Below, in pieces: positions 1 to 7,525 of a DNA stretch of 19,275 bases. Under the pieces are notes generated by a model. The model saw only the letters and a program-made list of their open reading frames with translations, was not told the DNA's origin and did not search any database. The stretch lies in assembly GCA_946410475.1 (NCBI GenBank), contig CAMKAM010000012.1, positions 1 through 19,275 of the forward strand, read 5' to 3'. The position numbers and the translations under genes are program-made. The DNA is from an uncultured Bacillota bacterium (GTDB lineage: Bacteria > Bacillota > Clostridia > Peptostreptococcales > Anaerovoracaceae). Every line of letters starts with the position of its first letter. Positions within the stretch are counted from its first letter, which is position 1.

Positions 1-191
1 CTGTCACGGTCTTCCCATCCGGGATTCTCCGGATCCACGTTCATATACTTGAAGTAGCATGCTGTCATGAACTCAGCGGCTGACAGCGAACCGCCCGGAT
101 GACCTGACTGCGCCTTGTAGATCATGTCTATGACCTTCATACGCATCTCGGTCGCTTTGTTCCTAAGGTCTTTGATCGAAACTTCTTTCAT
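1..191 (-). CDS. Transketolase, N-terminal subunit (partial, 5' end only)
   Basis: This gene begins at 191 and runs off the left edge; 63 codons are visible. The peptide carries the thiamine-diphosphate-enzyme signature SGHPGGSLSAAEF near residues 29-41, followed by the FKYMNVDPENPGW stretch typical of the N-terminal half of split transketolases. Transketolase moves two-carbon ketol units between sugar phosphates. In split enzymes this half holds the diphosphate-binding side and a separate gene supplies the C-terminal half, which should lie just outside the window. The start is supported by GGAGG eight bases upstream. It sits 45 bp after the GltS-type transporter and is probably its operon partner, so it may be a catabolic rather than housekeeping copy; that is inference. 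Split transketolases are common in clostridia and archaea. Confidence 0.9.
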   Translation of the reverse strand, partial: MKEVSIKDLRNKATEMRMKVIDMIYKAQSGHPGGSLSAAEFMTACYFKYMNVDPENPGWEDRD

Positions 192-236
192 TGTTATCTC
201 CTCCAATCGAGATTCTTTTAGATATGTTTTCCTTCT

Positions 237-1553
237 CTATTTCCGTCCTAATATGAATCCTGCTATCAGTGCCACTACCAGCATTCCTAAAGTTCCCAGT
301 GCCAGGGAGTGGAAACCGGCGCTCGTCACGATGATCATCGGCGCAATGGTCAGATAGAAGTTCTGAGTACTGATCTGCCAGAGCGGTGTCGCTGCGATGA
401 GGTTCGGACCTGCATCTGTCTCAAGTTCAGGGTCGGATATACGCAGCAGCATCATTCCTGTTGCCGTCGAGCCCGTCCATGCTCCGAACATTACCATTCC
501 GTTTTCCAGCCAGCTGGTCTTGAGCCAGAGCTTCGGCAGTATCAGAAGTATTATCGTCGTCAGCACGAGGCCTACGAGCGATATCGTCAGGATCGCGCCT
601 GCGTTGTTCATGATGACGTCGAGCTTCATCGTCGCTATCGCCGTGATGATCAGATACTCGAGTGCAAGCGTTCCGATGTGCGCCAGTGACTCGTTATCGA
701 TGAACTCACTCATCGGCGTCCTCTTGATCACGATGCCTGCTACCAGTGAGATGAGTATCGCCGGTACATAGATCGCGAATCCCGAGAACAGCGGCACCAT
801 GTGCAGTATGTTCAGCAGCCCGTAAGCCAGAAGCATTATGCCCAGAACGATACCAAAGTGCAGTGTCAGAGGATCGAATGCGATATCCGATGTGAACGCC
901 TTCATGAATGTGAATCTGTTTTCCTTTTCCAGGATCCCTGTGTAATCCTCTCTGTTGAGGTTTCCGGATTTTTCCGCTGTCACCCATCCTTTACGGATAC
1001 CGATGTTCAGGATGACGATACCTACGATGATGCCGTAGAGCATACCGATCGTCGCGTATGTCGTTCCGAAAGCGGAAGCTTCATCATAGTTCCAGTAACC
1101 GAGAGTGTCATATATTCCCGCTACTACCTGCGGTATGCCGTGCGCTCCGTAGAATGCGCTGAACGGCAGGAGCGATGCTCCGTCCGGCAGTCCGAAAAGC
1201 TTGCCGAGTCCCATCGCCGAAAGCACCTGTGTCGCGATGACGACTGCCGAGATGAGGAAGATAAGCGAACACTTCTTGATCATCTTCCTGTCAAAGCTAA
1301 GTGCTATGAACTGCGTTACGAAGAGGATCGCGAGCAGTGGATTCGCAAATCCGGCTACGTTGTCCGACCAGTGGATGTAGTACGGACAAAACTTACCGAG
1401 CACCTCCGAACCGAGCAGCAGTCCGACAAGTCCGCCTATTACCGATACCGGGATGAACATTTTCTGCAGGATGCCCACCTTAGCTCTGAGGAACAGTCCT
1501 ATCAGAAGAAGCATGCTGGCCCAGGCGAAATCCATAAGAATCACTTCAAACAT
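237..1553 (-). CDS. GltS-type (ESS family) sodium/solute symporter
   Basis: This 438-residue protein is almost entirely hydrophobic, with roughly ten or more membrane spans. It resembles the sodium/glutamate symporter (GltS, ESS) family: the start MDFAWASMLLLIGLFLRAK, a GAHGIPQVVAGIY loop followed by AFGTTYATIGMLYG near the middle (equivalent to the GltS re-entrant region), and a second glycine-rich GAWTGSTATGMMLLR segment in the C-terminal half. GltS proteins use Na+ to import glutamate. The central motif differs from textbook GltS (GGHGTA), so the substrate may be another anion. The start is set by AGGAG upstream of the ATG at 1553. The gene lies 65 bp after a TRAP receptor and 45 bp before a transketolase, which hints at a sugar-acid or similar carboxylate or sulfonate substrate. 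Family assignment is fairly secure; substrate is unknown. Confidence 0.75.
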   Translation of the reverse strand: MFEVILMDFAWASMLLLIGLFLRAKVGILQKMFIPVSVIGGLVGLLLGSEVLGKFCPYYIHWSDNVAGFANPLLAILFVTQFIALSFDRKMIKKCSLIFLISAVVIATQVLSAMGLGKLFGLPDGASLLPFSAFYGAHGIPQVVAGIYDTLGYWNYDEASAFGTTYATIGMLYGIIVGIVILNIGIRKGWVTAEKSGNLNREDYTGILEKENRFTFMKAFTSDIAFDPLTLHFGIVLGIMLLAYGLLNILHMVPLFSGFAIYVPAILISLVAGIVIKRTPMSEFIDNESLAHIGTLALEYLIITAIATMKLDVIMNNAGAILTISLVGLVLTTIILLILPKLWLKTSWLENGMVMFGAWTGSTATGMMLLRISDPELETDAGPNLIAATPLWQISTQNFYLTIAPMIIVTSAGFHSLALGTLGMLVVALIAGFILGRK

Positions 1554-1618
1554 TGTCTTTCTCCTATTCTCTTTCGTGAAAAATACCTTTGAGTTATAGC
1601 TGTTAATAATTTGTCTGC

Positions 1619-2671
1619 TTACTCAGCTGCCGACGCCAGTGCGCGTATCTTGGCTATGAGCGGTGCAGTCCAGTTGTCCTGTATTTCAAAGTCCGTATAC
1701 ACGTCTCTCGTCGCTGTTTTGAACGAATCGATATCCGGATCTTCGTTTACCTTCATTCCGTCTTTTTTGAGTTCCTCGAGCTGTTTCGATTCAGCCGATG
1801 CGACCGCCTCGCGGTGTTCCTGTCCGAATTTCTTCGCTCCTTCGAGAAGAACACCCTGAATATCCTCGGGAAGATCGTTCCATGTGCTGAGCGAGAAGAT
1901 AAGGTTTTTGGACTCGTACTTGTGATTCGTCATCGTCATATACTTGTTTACTTCCTGGATCTTGTTCGCGTAGATATTCGCTATCGGATTTTCCTGACCG
2001 TCGAACGTTCCCTGCTTCAGAGCATCATATGTGCGGCTCCAGGAAAAAACTGTCGTTGTCATACCGAGTTCTTTCATGATGGCTGCTGTCATACTGTCTT
2101 CAGGGATCCTGAGATGCAGGCCCTCGGCATCCTTCGCATTGTCGATCTCTCTGACGTTGTTCGTGATCTGTCTCATGCCGTTTTCCCAGAAAGCAAGCTG
2201 GATCATGTTGTAGTCTCCAAGGCCTTCCGTCAGTCCTTTCGCGACCTCTTCGTTGTCGAGTACGGCCCATGCCTGCTCATAGCTGTCGAACAGGAACGGA
2301 AGTCCTATCGTCGCGATCTTAGGTGCGTAGGTCGCTTCGACGCCCTGCGGCATCATCATCGCGTCCAGTTCTCCCGTGACCAGCATCTGCGCCATATCGG
2401 TGTTGTCTCCGAGTTTTTCATTGGGGTAGATCCTGATCAGGACTTTGCCGTCTGTCTTTTCGCTTACCCAGTCGGCATAGTTTTTGAGCGAAACATTCAG
2501 AAGGTTGTCTTCAGTATCGCTGTGTCCGACACGGATCACATATTCAGCGCTCTTTCCGTTGTCGGAGCTTTGCGAACTGTCGCTCTCTCCTGACCCGCAG
2601 GCTGTCACGGATAAGATAACAAGCATCATGATCGCGCATATCGCTATCCGTGAACAAAGTGTTTTTTTCAT
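1619..2671 (-). CDS. dctP: TRAP transporter substrate-binding lipoprotein, DctP family
   Basis: This is a 350-residue extracytoplasmic solute receptor. A signal peptide ends in a lipobox (SVTAC, lipidated Cys25), so it should be anchored to the outer face of the membrane. The DctP fold is indicated by IRVGHSDTEDN near the N-terminus, GMRQITNN (Arg167) and the GLHLRIP segment whose arginine (Arg188) in this family makes the salt bridge to a carboxylate or similar anion. FDGQENP follows. The open frame extends upstream to 2719, but the ATG at 2671 has AGGTGAT in front and begins the signal peptide. Normal partners DctQ and DctM are absent from the window; the next gene downstream is a GltS-type carrier instead. 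Ligand unknown. Upstream DNA holds a promoter with phased A-tracts and a dyad. Confidence 0.9.
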   Translation of the reverse strand: MKKTLCSRIAICAIMMLVILSVTACGSGESDSSQSSDNGKSAEYVIRVGHSDTEDNLLNVSLKNYADWVSEKTDGKVLIRIYPNEKLGDNTDMAQMLVTGELDAMMMPQGVEATYAPKIATIGLPFLFDSYEQAWAVLDNEEVAKGLTEGLGDYNMIQLAFWENGMRQITNNVREIDNAKDAEGLHLRIPEDSMTAAIMKELGMTTTVFSWSRTYDALKQGTFDGQENPIANIYANKIQEVNKYMTMTNHKYESKNLIFSLSTWNDLPEDIQGVLLEGAKKFGQEHREAVASAESKQLEELKKDGMKVNEDPDIDSFKTATRDVYTDFEIQDNWTAPLIAKIRALASAAE

Positions 2672-2786
2672 ACGATCACCTCTCTTTTCCTGTGCACCGA
2701 CTCTGAAACGGACCGGCACCTCTGTTTAGAAATCTGTTTTGAGCGAAACGCTTTATCGGATTGTCAGTTTGTCCTTTGTCTGACAT

Positions 2787-2858
2787 TAGTATGTAATACA
2801 ATACTACAACCGCCCTTTTCAAAAAGCAACACTTTTTTTGATTTTTTTCACTTTTTTT
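2787..2858 (-). promoter_or_regulatory. Candidate dctP promoter with phased A-tracts and overlapping dyad
   Basis: Reading the minus strand, TTGAAA (2822-2817) and TATTAC (2798-2793) stand 18 bp apart and form a moderate sigma-A-like promoter. A 20-bp dyad, TAGTAT-N8-ATACTA at 2787-2806, covers the -10 box and looks like an operator. Just upstream of the -35 lie three runs of exactly seven A (minus strand; T7 at 2833-2839, 2842-2848 and 2852-2858 on the plus strand), spaced nine and ten bases, as expected for an UP element or bent DNA. A shorter dyad AGCG-AAA-CGCT at 2741-2751 lies in the leader. The -10 box is weak, so promoter placement is tentative. Confidence 0.45.
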
Positions 2859-2888
2859 CTTTCATTACTCTTCCACGGCTTTTCGCAC

Positions 2889-2914
2889 AAAAAAAAGCCG
2901 TCATCACGACGGCT
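2889..2914 (-). terminator. Intrinsic terminator of the acidic-tail membrane protein gene
   Basis: On the minus strand AGCCGTC (2914-2908) pairs with GACGGCT (2902-2896) around a five-base loop and runs directly into a tract of eight T. It lies 42 bp beyond the stop codon of the gene at 2956-3375 and insulates it from dctP. Confidence 0.9.
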
Positions 2915-2955
2915 CTTGTCATTATGCTCTCGGATGATTCATTTCTTCATCATTC

Positions 2956-3375
2956 TTACGCTTCAGTATCCTCAACAGCTTCGACTGTTTCCACTGCTTC
3001 TTCTTCGGCTTCTGCTACTTCTTCATCTTCCGATTCAGCGTCATCGTCGTCCTCATCTTCCTCAGCGTCATCGGCTTCGATTTCTTCGACACCATCAGCG
3101 TCATCGTCTTCATATTCGTCTTCATCCTCATACTCGTCTTCTTCGTCTTCCTCTTCAGCAGCTTCCAGCCTTCTTTGCGCCTCCTCGGCGTCTCTCTGCC
3201 TCTGCACGTCCTTGCCAAAGTCACGCAGCAGATACAGACCCGTGCCCAGGACGACTATCATGCCTCCCAAAGCAGTTATGGAAAAACCGTTCTTTATAAG
3301 TACCATTACGTCGAATAACAATATGATCACCAGTACGCCCAGTATTATCATCAATGGTTTTGGCAGCTTTGTCAT
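2956..3375 (-). CDS. Small membrane protein with highly acidic C-terminal tail
   Basis: This 139-residue protein has two predicted membrane helices (about residues 7-27 and 33-50), a short charged helical stretch (DFGKDVQRQRDAEEAQRRLEA), and then a tail from residue 74 to the end in which 45 of 66 residues are Asp or Glu. With a short loop between the helices, both ends would lie on the same side of the membrane, probably the cytoplasm. I do not recognise a named family. The start at 3375 follows GGAGG with eight bases spacing. It is transcribed alone, between a good promoter (3419-3447) and a terminator (2889-2914). The strong open frame on the opposite strand (Ser-rich) is the antisense of the acidic codons. 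Possible roles such as cation binding or protein docking are guesses. Confidence 0.75.
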   Translation of the reverse strand: MTKLPKPLMIILGVLVIILLFDVMVLIKNGFSITALGGMIVVLGTGLYLLRDFGKDVQRQRDAEEAQRRLEAAEEEDEEDEYEDEDEYEDDDADGVEEIEADDAEEDEDDDDAESEDEEVAEAEEEAVETVEAVEDTEA

Positions 3376-3418
3376 TTCACATTTCCTCCGTTTTCACGAA
3401 CTATATCATATCTTTTGT

Positions 3419-3447
3419 ATTATATAACGAGATGGACCTGCGGGCAA
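3419..3447 (-). promoter_or_regulatory. Promoter of the acidic-tail membrane protein gene
   Basis: On the minus strand TTGCCC (3447-3442) and a perfect TATAAT (3424-3419) are separated by 17 bp, 44 bp ahead of the start codon at 3375. Confidence 0.7.
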
Positions 3448-3464
3448 ATGGTCCCTCGACCATT
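3447..3464. promoter_or_regulatory. Candidate operator dyad in the divergent intergenic region
   Basis: AATGGTC-CCTC-GACCATT is a perfect inverted repeat with seven-base arms. It abuts the -35 box of the minus-strand promoter and lies 87 bp upstream of the plus-strand LUD gene. The TGGTC-N-GACCA form resembles sites bound by FadR-type GntR repressors, but no regulator gene is nearby, so the identity of the binder is unknown. Confidence 0.45.
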
Positions 3465-3550
3465 AAAATGAACTATACATCGCTATTCGCAGATGCTAAA
3501 ATAATCCTCAAAGAAAGGATATCCGGCAGATCGTAAGGAGGTAACACACC

Positions 3551-4144
3551 ATGGCTGAACTGGCGAAAGCAAAAGAGAATCTTGAAGGAAAAGGATACAA
3601 AGTCCGGCTGTTCGAAAACGGAGAGCAGGCCGCTGCTTACCTTAACGAGCAGATCGACGGCAAGAGCGTCGCTTTGGGCGGAATGAAAACTGCTGAACAG
3701 CTCGGTCTGTTCGAAAGCCTCGCAGAACACAACGAAGTGATATGGCACTGGAGACAGGATCCGGCAGACGCACTGAAAAAAGCGATGACGACTGACTGCT
3801 ACATCTGCTCAGCAAATGCGCTTTCCGAAGACGGCACGATAGTGAATATCGATCACACGGGAAACCGCCTGTCATCCATCCTGTACGGACACAAAAAGGT
3901 TTATTTCGTGATCGGCGTGAACAAACTTACTGACACGATGGATGATGCCATCTGGCGGGCACGCAACGTAGCCGCTCCGCAGAGAGCGAAGTCCATGGGA
4001 AGAAAGACGCCCTGCGTCTACAAGGACAAATGCTTCGACTGCAAGAGCCCTGACAGGCTGTGCCGCGGGATGCTGGTCCTTATGTACCCGATAGGCTCAT
4101 GCGAGACTGAGATCATCCTGATCGATGAAGAGCTTGGGATGTAA
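3551..4144 (+). CDS. LUD domain protein (LutC/YkgG-related)
   Basis: This 197-residue protein is a single LUD domain of the type widespread in Clostridia. Recognisable stretches are VALGGMKTAEQLGL near residue 40, YICSANALSEDGTIVNIDHTGNR (84-106), KKVYFVIGVNK, and the cysteine-rich end CVYKDKCFDCKSPDRLC with Cys155, 161, 164 and 171, followed by a short ILIDEELGM terminus. LUD proteins include LutB and LutC of L-lactate oxidation, but stand-alone clostridial members have no settled function; the four cysteines suggest a bound metal or Fe-S cluster (inference). It starts after AAGGAGG and is the first gene of a plus-strand run with the TSCPD protein 38 bp downstream. No LutA or LutB partner is present, so a lactate role cannot be assumed. 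Confidence 0.85.
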   Translation: MAELAKAKENLEGKGYKVRLFENGEQAAAYLNEQIDGKSVALGGMKTAEQLGLFESLAEHNEVIWHWRQDPADALKKAMTTDCYICSANALSEDGTIVNIDHTGNRLSSILYGHKKVYFVIGVNKLTDTMDDAIWRARNVAAPQRAKSMGRKTPCVYKDKCFDCKSPDRLCRGMLVLMYPIGSCETEIILIDEELGM

Positions 4145-4182
4145 GCTCAAAGGCCCTTTGATTTTCAAACGGAGGATACAAG

Positions 4183-4434
4183 ATGCAAAGTTTTTCATAC
4201 ACACCGCGGGGAGTCTGCAGCAGACAGATCGAATTTTCGATCGAAGACGGCAAACTCTGCGGCGTCAGATTCACAGGCGGCTGCGACGGCAATCTCAAAG
4301 CTATCTCGATGCTCGTCGAAGGTTCCGATGCCCGTGAGATCGCGGGTCTTTTCAGAGGCAACACCTGCGGACGCAGACCGACATCATGCGCTGACCAGTT
4401 CGCCACGGCTATAGACCTCGCGCTCGAAGAATAG
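4183..4434 (+). CDS. TSCPD domain protein, TIGR03905 family
   Basis: This is an 83-residue protein whose whole length matches the small TIGR03905/TSCPD family: YTPRGVCSRQI at the start, VRFTGGCDGNLKAIS in the middle and CGRRPTSCADQFATAI at the end. Cysteines lie at 12, 23, 30, 58 and 65. TSCPD domains are otherwise found at the C-terminus of vitamin B12-dependent ribonucleotide reductases and related proteins; the free-standing form has no established role. The start follows CGGAGG. It lies 38 bp after the LUD gene and 39 bp before the lipoprotein gene, so the three are probably cotranscribed. Confidence 0.85.
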   Translation: MQSFSYTPRGVCSRQIEFSIEDGKLCGVRFTGGCDGNLKAISMLVEGSDAREIAGLFRGNTCGRRPTSCADQFATAIDLALEE

Positions 4435-4473
4435 CACATCTTGAAAATAGTTTATGCAAAGGAGAAGAGTATC

Positions 4474-5007
4474 ATGAAAAAGACCCTGATCCTGATGTTG
4501 ACCATTATATCGGCCCTGATGATAGCTGCCTGCGGAGGCGGCGGTAACCAGACGATAGAGTTTCAGGGGATCACGATGGAGATCCCGTCAGACTGGAAGG
4601 TCGAAGAAAGCACCCTCTCGGACGACTATGCCATCTATGAAAAGAGCAGCAAAAAAGGACATGAGTACAAACTGCTCCTTACTGACAATTTCGGTCTCAT
4701 GGAAGATGGCACATATGATCTGGAGGCAGCAGGTGCATTCTTTAAAGAAGTCACCGAAGATAACGCATCTTATTCTGACCCGTCCGATCCTGTTGCAGGA
4801 AAATTTGCCGGCAAGTACGACATGCACACGATCGAGTGCAAATATAACATGACCGGCATATCAAAGGATGGCGCAAAGGAAGTATCATATCCGTGCAAAC
4901 TGATACGGATCTACATGGGAGACCATGACGTAGTGATGCAATTCAGCACGGTGGATGCAGATTTTGAAGCCTTCGACACAGCTGTTTCCGAGGCATCATG
5001 CAAATAG
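4474..5007 (+). CDS. Small secreted lipoprotein of unknown function
   Basis: This 177-residue protein opens with a typical lipoprotein signal peptide ending in LMIAAC, so it should be anchored on the cell surface through that cysteine. The mature part starts with a glycine-rich spacer and then TIEFQGITMEIPSDW, a pattern seen in many small Firmicute lipoproteins that form a PsbP/MOG1-like alpha-beta sandwich; that fold is only a suggestion. Two cysteines in the C-terminal half (in IECKYN and YPCKLI) and one at the penultimate residue could form disulfides. The frame is open from a TTG at 4441, but the ATG at 4474 has AAGGAG at the right distance and starts the signal peptide. It ends the LUD-TSCPD run, before the hairpin at 5030-5060. 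Confidence 0.75.
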   Translation: MKKTLILMLTIISALMIAACGGGGNQTIEFQGITMEIPSDWKVEESTLSDDYAIYEKSSKKGHEYKLLLTDNFGLMEDGTYDLEAAGAFFKEVTEDNASYSDPSDPVAGKFAGKYDMHTIECKYNMTGISKDGAKEVSYPCKLIRIYMGDHDVVMQFSTVDADFEAFDTAVSEASCK

Positions 5008-5029
5008 TTCATATTACACTGCAACTTAA

Positions 5030-5060
5030 AAGCGGAGGACGGTTTCCCGATCCTCCGCTT
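5030..5060. terminator. Hairpin terminator between convergent genes
   Basis: AAGCGGAGGA (5030-5039) pairs with TCCTCCGCTT (5051-5060); CGG and CCG inside extend the stem around a TTTC loop. It lies between the plus-strand lipoprotein gene and the minus-strand transglutaminase gene. The T tract is short on both sides (TTTT on the minus strand), so it is probably a modest bidirectional terminator. Confidence 0.75.
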
Positions 5061-5073
5061 CTTCATCATTCGC

Positions 5074-7503
5074 TTATTTTACCATTACCTTGACCTTAAC
5101 AGTCTTCCAGGCAGATGCTTTGTAATTTGCAGTTCCTTTTGCTTTGACTTTCACCGTTACTTTGTAGGTCCCTTTCTTCAGACCCTTTTTCACAGTGATC
5201 TTGCCTGTCTTTGCATTGATCTTAAACTTTTTCTTTAAGTTCTTTTTGCTCTTACCCTTCTTGGCAGCAGTGATCCTGTAAGAAAGCTTGCCCTTCGCAT
5301 TGCTTACTTTAAGCGTCTTGGATCTCGCGATCGACTTTGCCTTCTTCTTCAAGCTCTTGGCTTTGACTGCGACCTTCTTAGCTTTCACCTTCATCGGGTT
5401 TGCAGCCTTTTTGATGGTATATGTCGCATCTGTCGATCCGGTAAAACCACCTATTCCTGTTACGACCACAGTATATGTGCCTGCCTTTTTAGATGATTTG
5501 TTAGACCATTTTACCTCATAGTCTATTCCTTCCTCTAACTTCCAGCCTTTGATCGTCTTGATCGTAGGCCTTTGGACCTTACCATTATAAGTAAATGATG
5601 ATTTGTTGAATCTGACTTTTGTCTCGCTGAGATCAAAAGGTTCCGGCTTGACATTGACCCAAACTACCGTTAGCTCATCCATATTATAATTTGCACTACT
5701 GTATTTCAAAGCAGCCTCGACAAGAATAGCCGTACTACCTTCGTCTACTGCGGTAACAACACCATTATCGTCTACCACCACGACATCTTCGTCTTGACTT
5801 TCAAACGTAAACTTCACCGGGATCTTCGTACTCAGTTTGGGTGTTATCGTTGCAGTTTCTCCTATCTCGAGATCGAGCTCTTGTTCATCAACAAGAATGT
5901 CCACAGTAAGCCGTCCGATCGGAGTAGCCCACTCCATGCGCTGCGGGTCACTGTCTGCATAACCTTCATTTCCTACAGCCTTATACCAAACATAGTATTT
6001 TTTTGCAGCTGTTCCGGTCGGAAGATCTGCAGAGAATTCCTCCGCCTCCGGCTCCTCCTCTTTAGTACCGATCGCATATTGCATTACACCGTGCTCTGCT
6101 TCGCCGGGTTCTACCAAAACCTGCGGTTTTCCGCTATAAACAAGACCTTTCTTGATAACAGGGTCCTTCGAAACTGTGGCAGACTTCAGCCTGACAGTAA
6201 ACTCATACGTGCCTGAATAAGGGGGCTTACCTTTTAATTGAAGAACTGCCTTACTCTTGTCTTTATCAAACTCTGTGCATGTTAATTCATAATCTGTGTT
6301 TTCAAGTTCATCAACTTCTGCAACGATATTATTATTATTGTCTGCTGACGGGAAATATTCGACTTTTTCAATGTCCTGTGCAACAGCTGCCAAAAGTTCA
6401 TCCTCGTCTTCGCTATCATAACTCTTCTTTAAACCGGACAGGTTGATCAACTGTTCATCAAATTCCTTATTCTTGATTTTCTCTTTTAATTCAGTCGGAT
6501 TTCTATAGAAATCGTCCAGGAACCAGATATCACCGCTGGATGTGCGATTTGATTCAGATCCGACATAACCCACGTAATGACCGGTGCCGCTTCCCTTTTC
6601 TTCATACGGAGTCCTGAAGTCTTTTTCCGTACCTTCGTGCTTCGCATATTCCTTGAACCATTTCTCATACGCGGTCTTACAATAATTCTTCATTTTTGCG
6701 GCTTTCGTTTCGTCGTCAAAATCAGAATAAGGCCACTTCGTATTATCTTCATCCGGTCTTATACTTGATGATGTCGGTTCGCCTCCTTCATAATAGTCAA
6801 ACGTCTCATCATCAGCATCCTTCGTTATATGCGAAAACTCTTTGTCGAGATTTTGAAAAGCGAGGCCTGACTGTTCAGACATCAAGAATACATTTTCTGT
6901 CACATCAACAAGATATGCATGGTCATTGATATTAGGAATATAACTTATTGTATGATCCAGATATGATGGGTCTAGCCTGACAAACTTACAAGGGAGTCCC
7001 GCCGCATGACACATATTGGCATAGAATACCGCAATACCTGCGCAAACGGAGGTTTCACCATCTTTTATTCCACCATATGAATCCCACTGATGGCTGTAAT
7101 ACTCGAAATTATAACAACCCATCCAGAAATCCCAATCATATACCACATGCTTGTTCATCCACAATGCCAGAATGTAGTATTTCTCCAGATCGCTCATATC
7201 ATCGTCTATGATCTTAGAGACGACCCTCTGCATAGCTTGGATCGTATATATTTTCTGTGCAGGCGTTAAATTAAAATCTTTTTCAAATACAGCCGGGTCT
7301 GCATGGACCCCTATGCCGGTCTCATATGGGTCTCCCTCTGTATTACCAGCTCCCAGTTTTTTTTCGGCCTTTGCCTTTTCAATGGGCGTCATCTCCGATG
7401 TCTTCGCTTCCGCTAATGCCGGCGATACAGAAAAAGCAGAAACAACAACTACCGCCATTATTAACGATAAAAGAATACTCAGCTTCTTCTTTACTGCTAA
7501 CAT
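5074..7503 (-). CDS. Secreted transglutaminase-like protein with Ig-like repeats and a lysine-rich C-terminus
   Basis: This 809-residue protein has a Sec signal peptide (MLAVKKKL, hydrophobic core, cleavage after ALA at about 31). A transglutaminase-like domain spans roughly 80-210: Cys154 in ETSVCAGIAVFYANMCHAAG, His195 in NDHAYLVDV and Asp200 form the papain-like triad. Downstream come a repeat of the type GLVYSGKP...YYVWYKAVGNEGY (about 448-520), a Big_2-like Ig domain (about 534-616), an Ig-like segment with FTYNGKVQRPTIK (about 625-697), and a very lysine-rich module (699-809) ending KKGTYKVTVKVKAKGTANYKA. These C-terminal modules recur in surface proteins of gut Firmicutes. Function could be peptidase, cross-linking or cell-wall related. 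The open frame reaches 7614, but the ATG at 7503 follows GGGAG and begins the signal peptide. It follows the acyltransferase gene by 22 bp. Confidence 0.85.
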   Translation of the reverse strand: MLAVKKKLSILLSLIMAVVVVSAFSVSPALAEAKTSEMTPIEKAKAEKKLGAGNTEGDPYETGIGVHADPAVFEKDFNLTPAQKIYTIQAMQRVVSKIIDDDMSDLEKYYILALWMNKHVVYDWDFWMGCYNFEYYSHQWDSYGGIKDGETSVCAGIAVFYANMCHAAGLPCKFVRLDPSYLDHTISYIPNINDHAYLVDVTENVFLMSEQSGLAFQNLDKEFSHITKDADDETFDYYEGGEPTSSSIRPDEDNTKWPYSDFDDETKAAKMKNYCKTAYEKWFKEYAKHEGTEKDFRTPYEEKGSGTGHYVGYVGSESNRTSSGDIWFLDDFYRNPTELKEKIKNKEFDEQLINLSGLKKSYDSEDEDELLAAVAQDIEKVEYFPSADNNNNIVAEVDELENTDYELTCTEFDKDKSKAVLQLKGKPPYSGTYEFTVRLKSATVSKDPVIKKGLVYSGKPQVLVEPGEAEHGVMQYAIGTKEEEPEAEEFSADLPTGTAAKKYYVWYKAVGNEGYADSDPQRMEWATPIGRLTVDILVDEQELDLEIGETATITPKLSTKIPVKFTFESQDEDVVVVDDNGVVTAVDEGSTAILVEAALKYSSANYNMDELTVVWVNVKPEPFDLSETKVRFNKSSFTYNGKVQRPTIKTIKGWKLEEGIDYEVKWSNKSSKKAGTYTVVVTGIGGFTGSTDATYTIKKAANPMKVKAKKVAVKAKSLKKKAKSIARSKTLKVSNAKGKLSYRITAAKKGKSKKNLKKKFKINAKTGKITVKKGLKKGTYKVTVKVKAKGTANYKASAWKTVKVKVMVK

Positions 7504-7525
7504 ATCGCTTCTCCCTTCTTCCTGT

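Noticed and set aside
2741..2751. Catabolite-responsive (cre) site in the dctP leader
   Set aside because: AAGCGTTTCGCT shares only the central part with the cre consensus and misses the outer bases; too weak to report as a site.
2924..3427. Serine-rich plus-strand open frame of 167 codons
   Set aside because: It is the antisense of the acidic GAA/GAT/GAG codons of the membrane protein at 2956-3375; no ribosome site and no family match.
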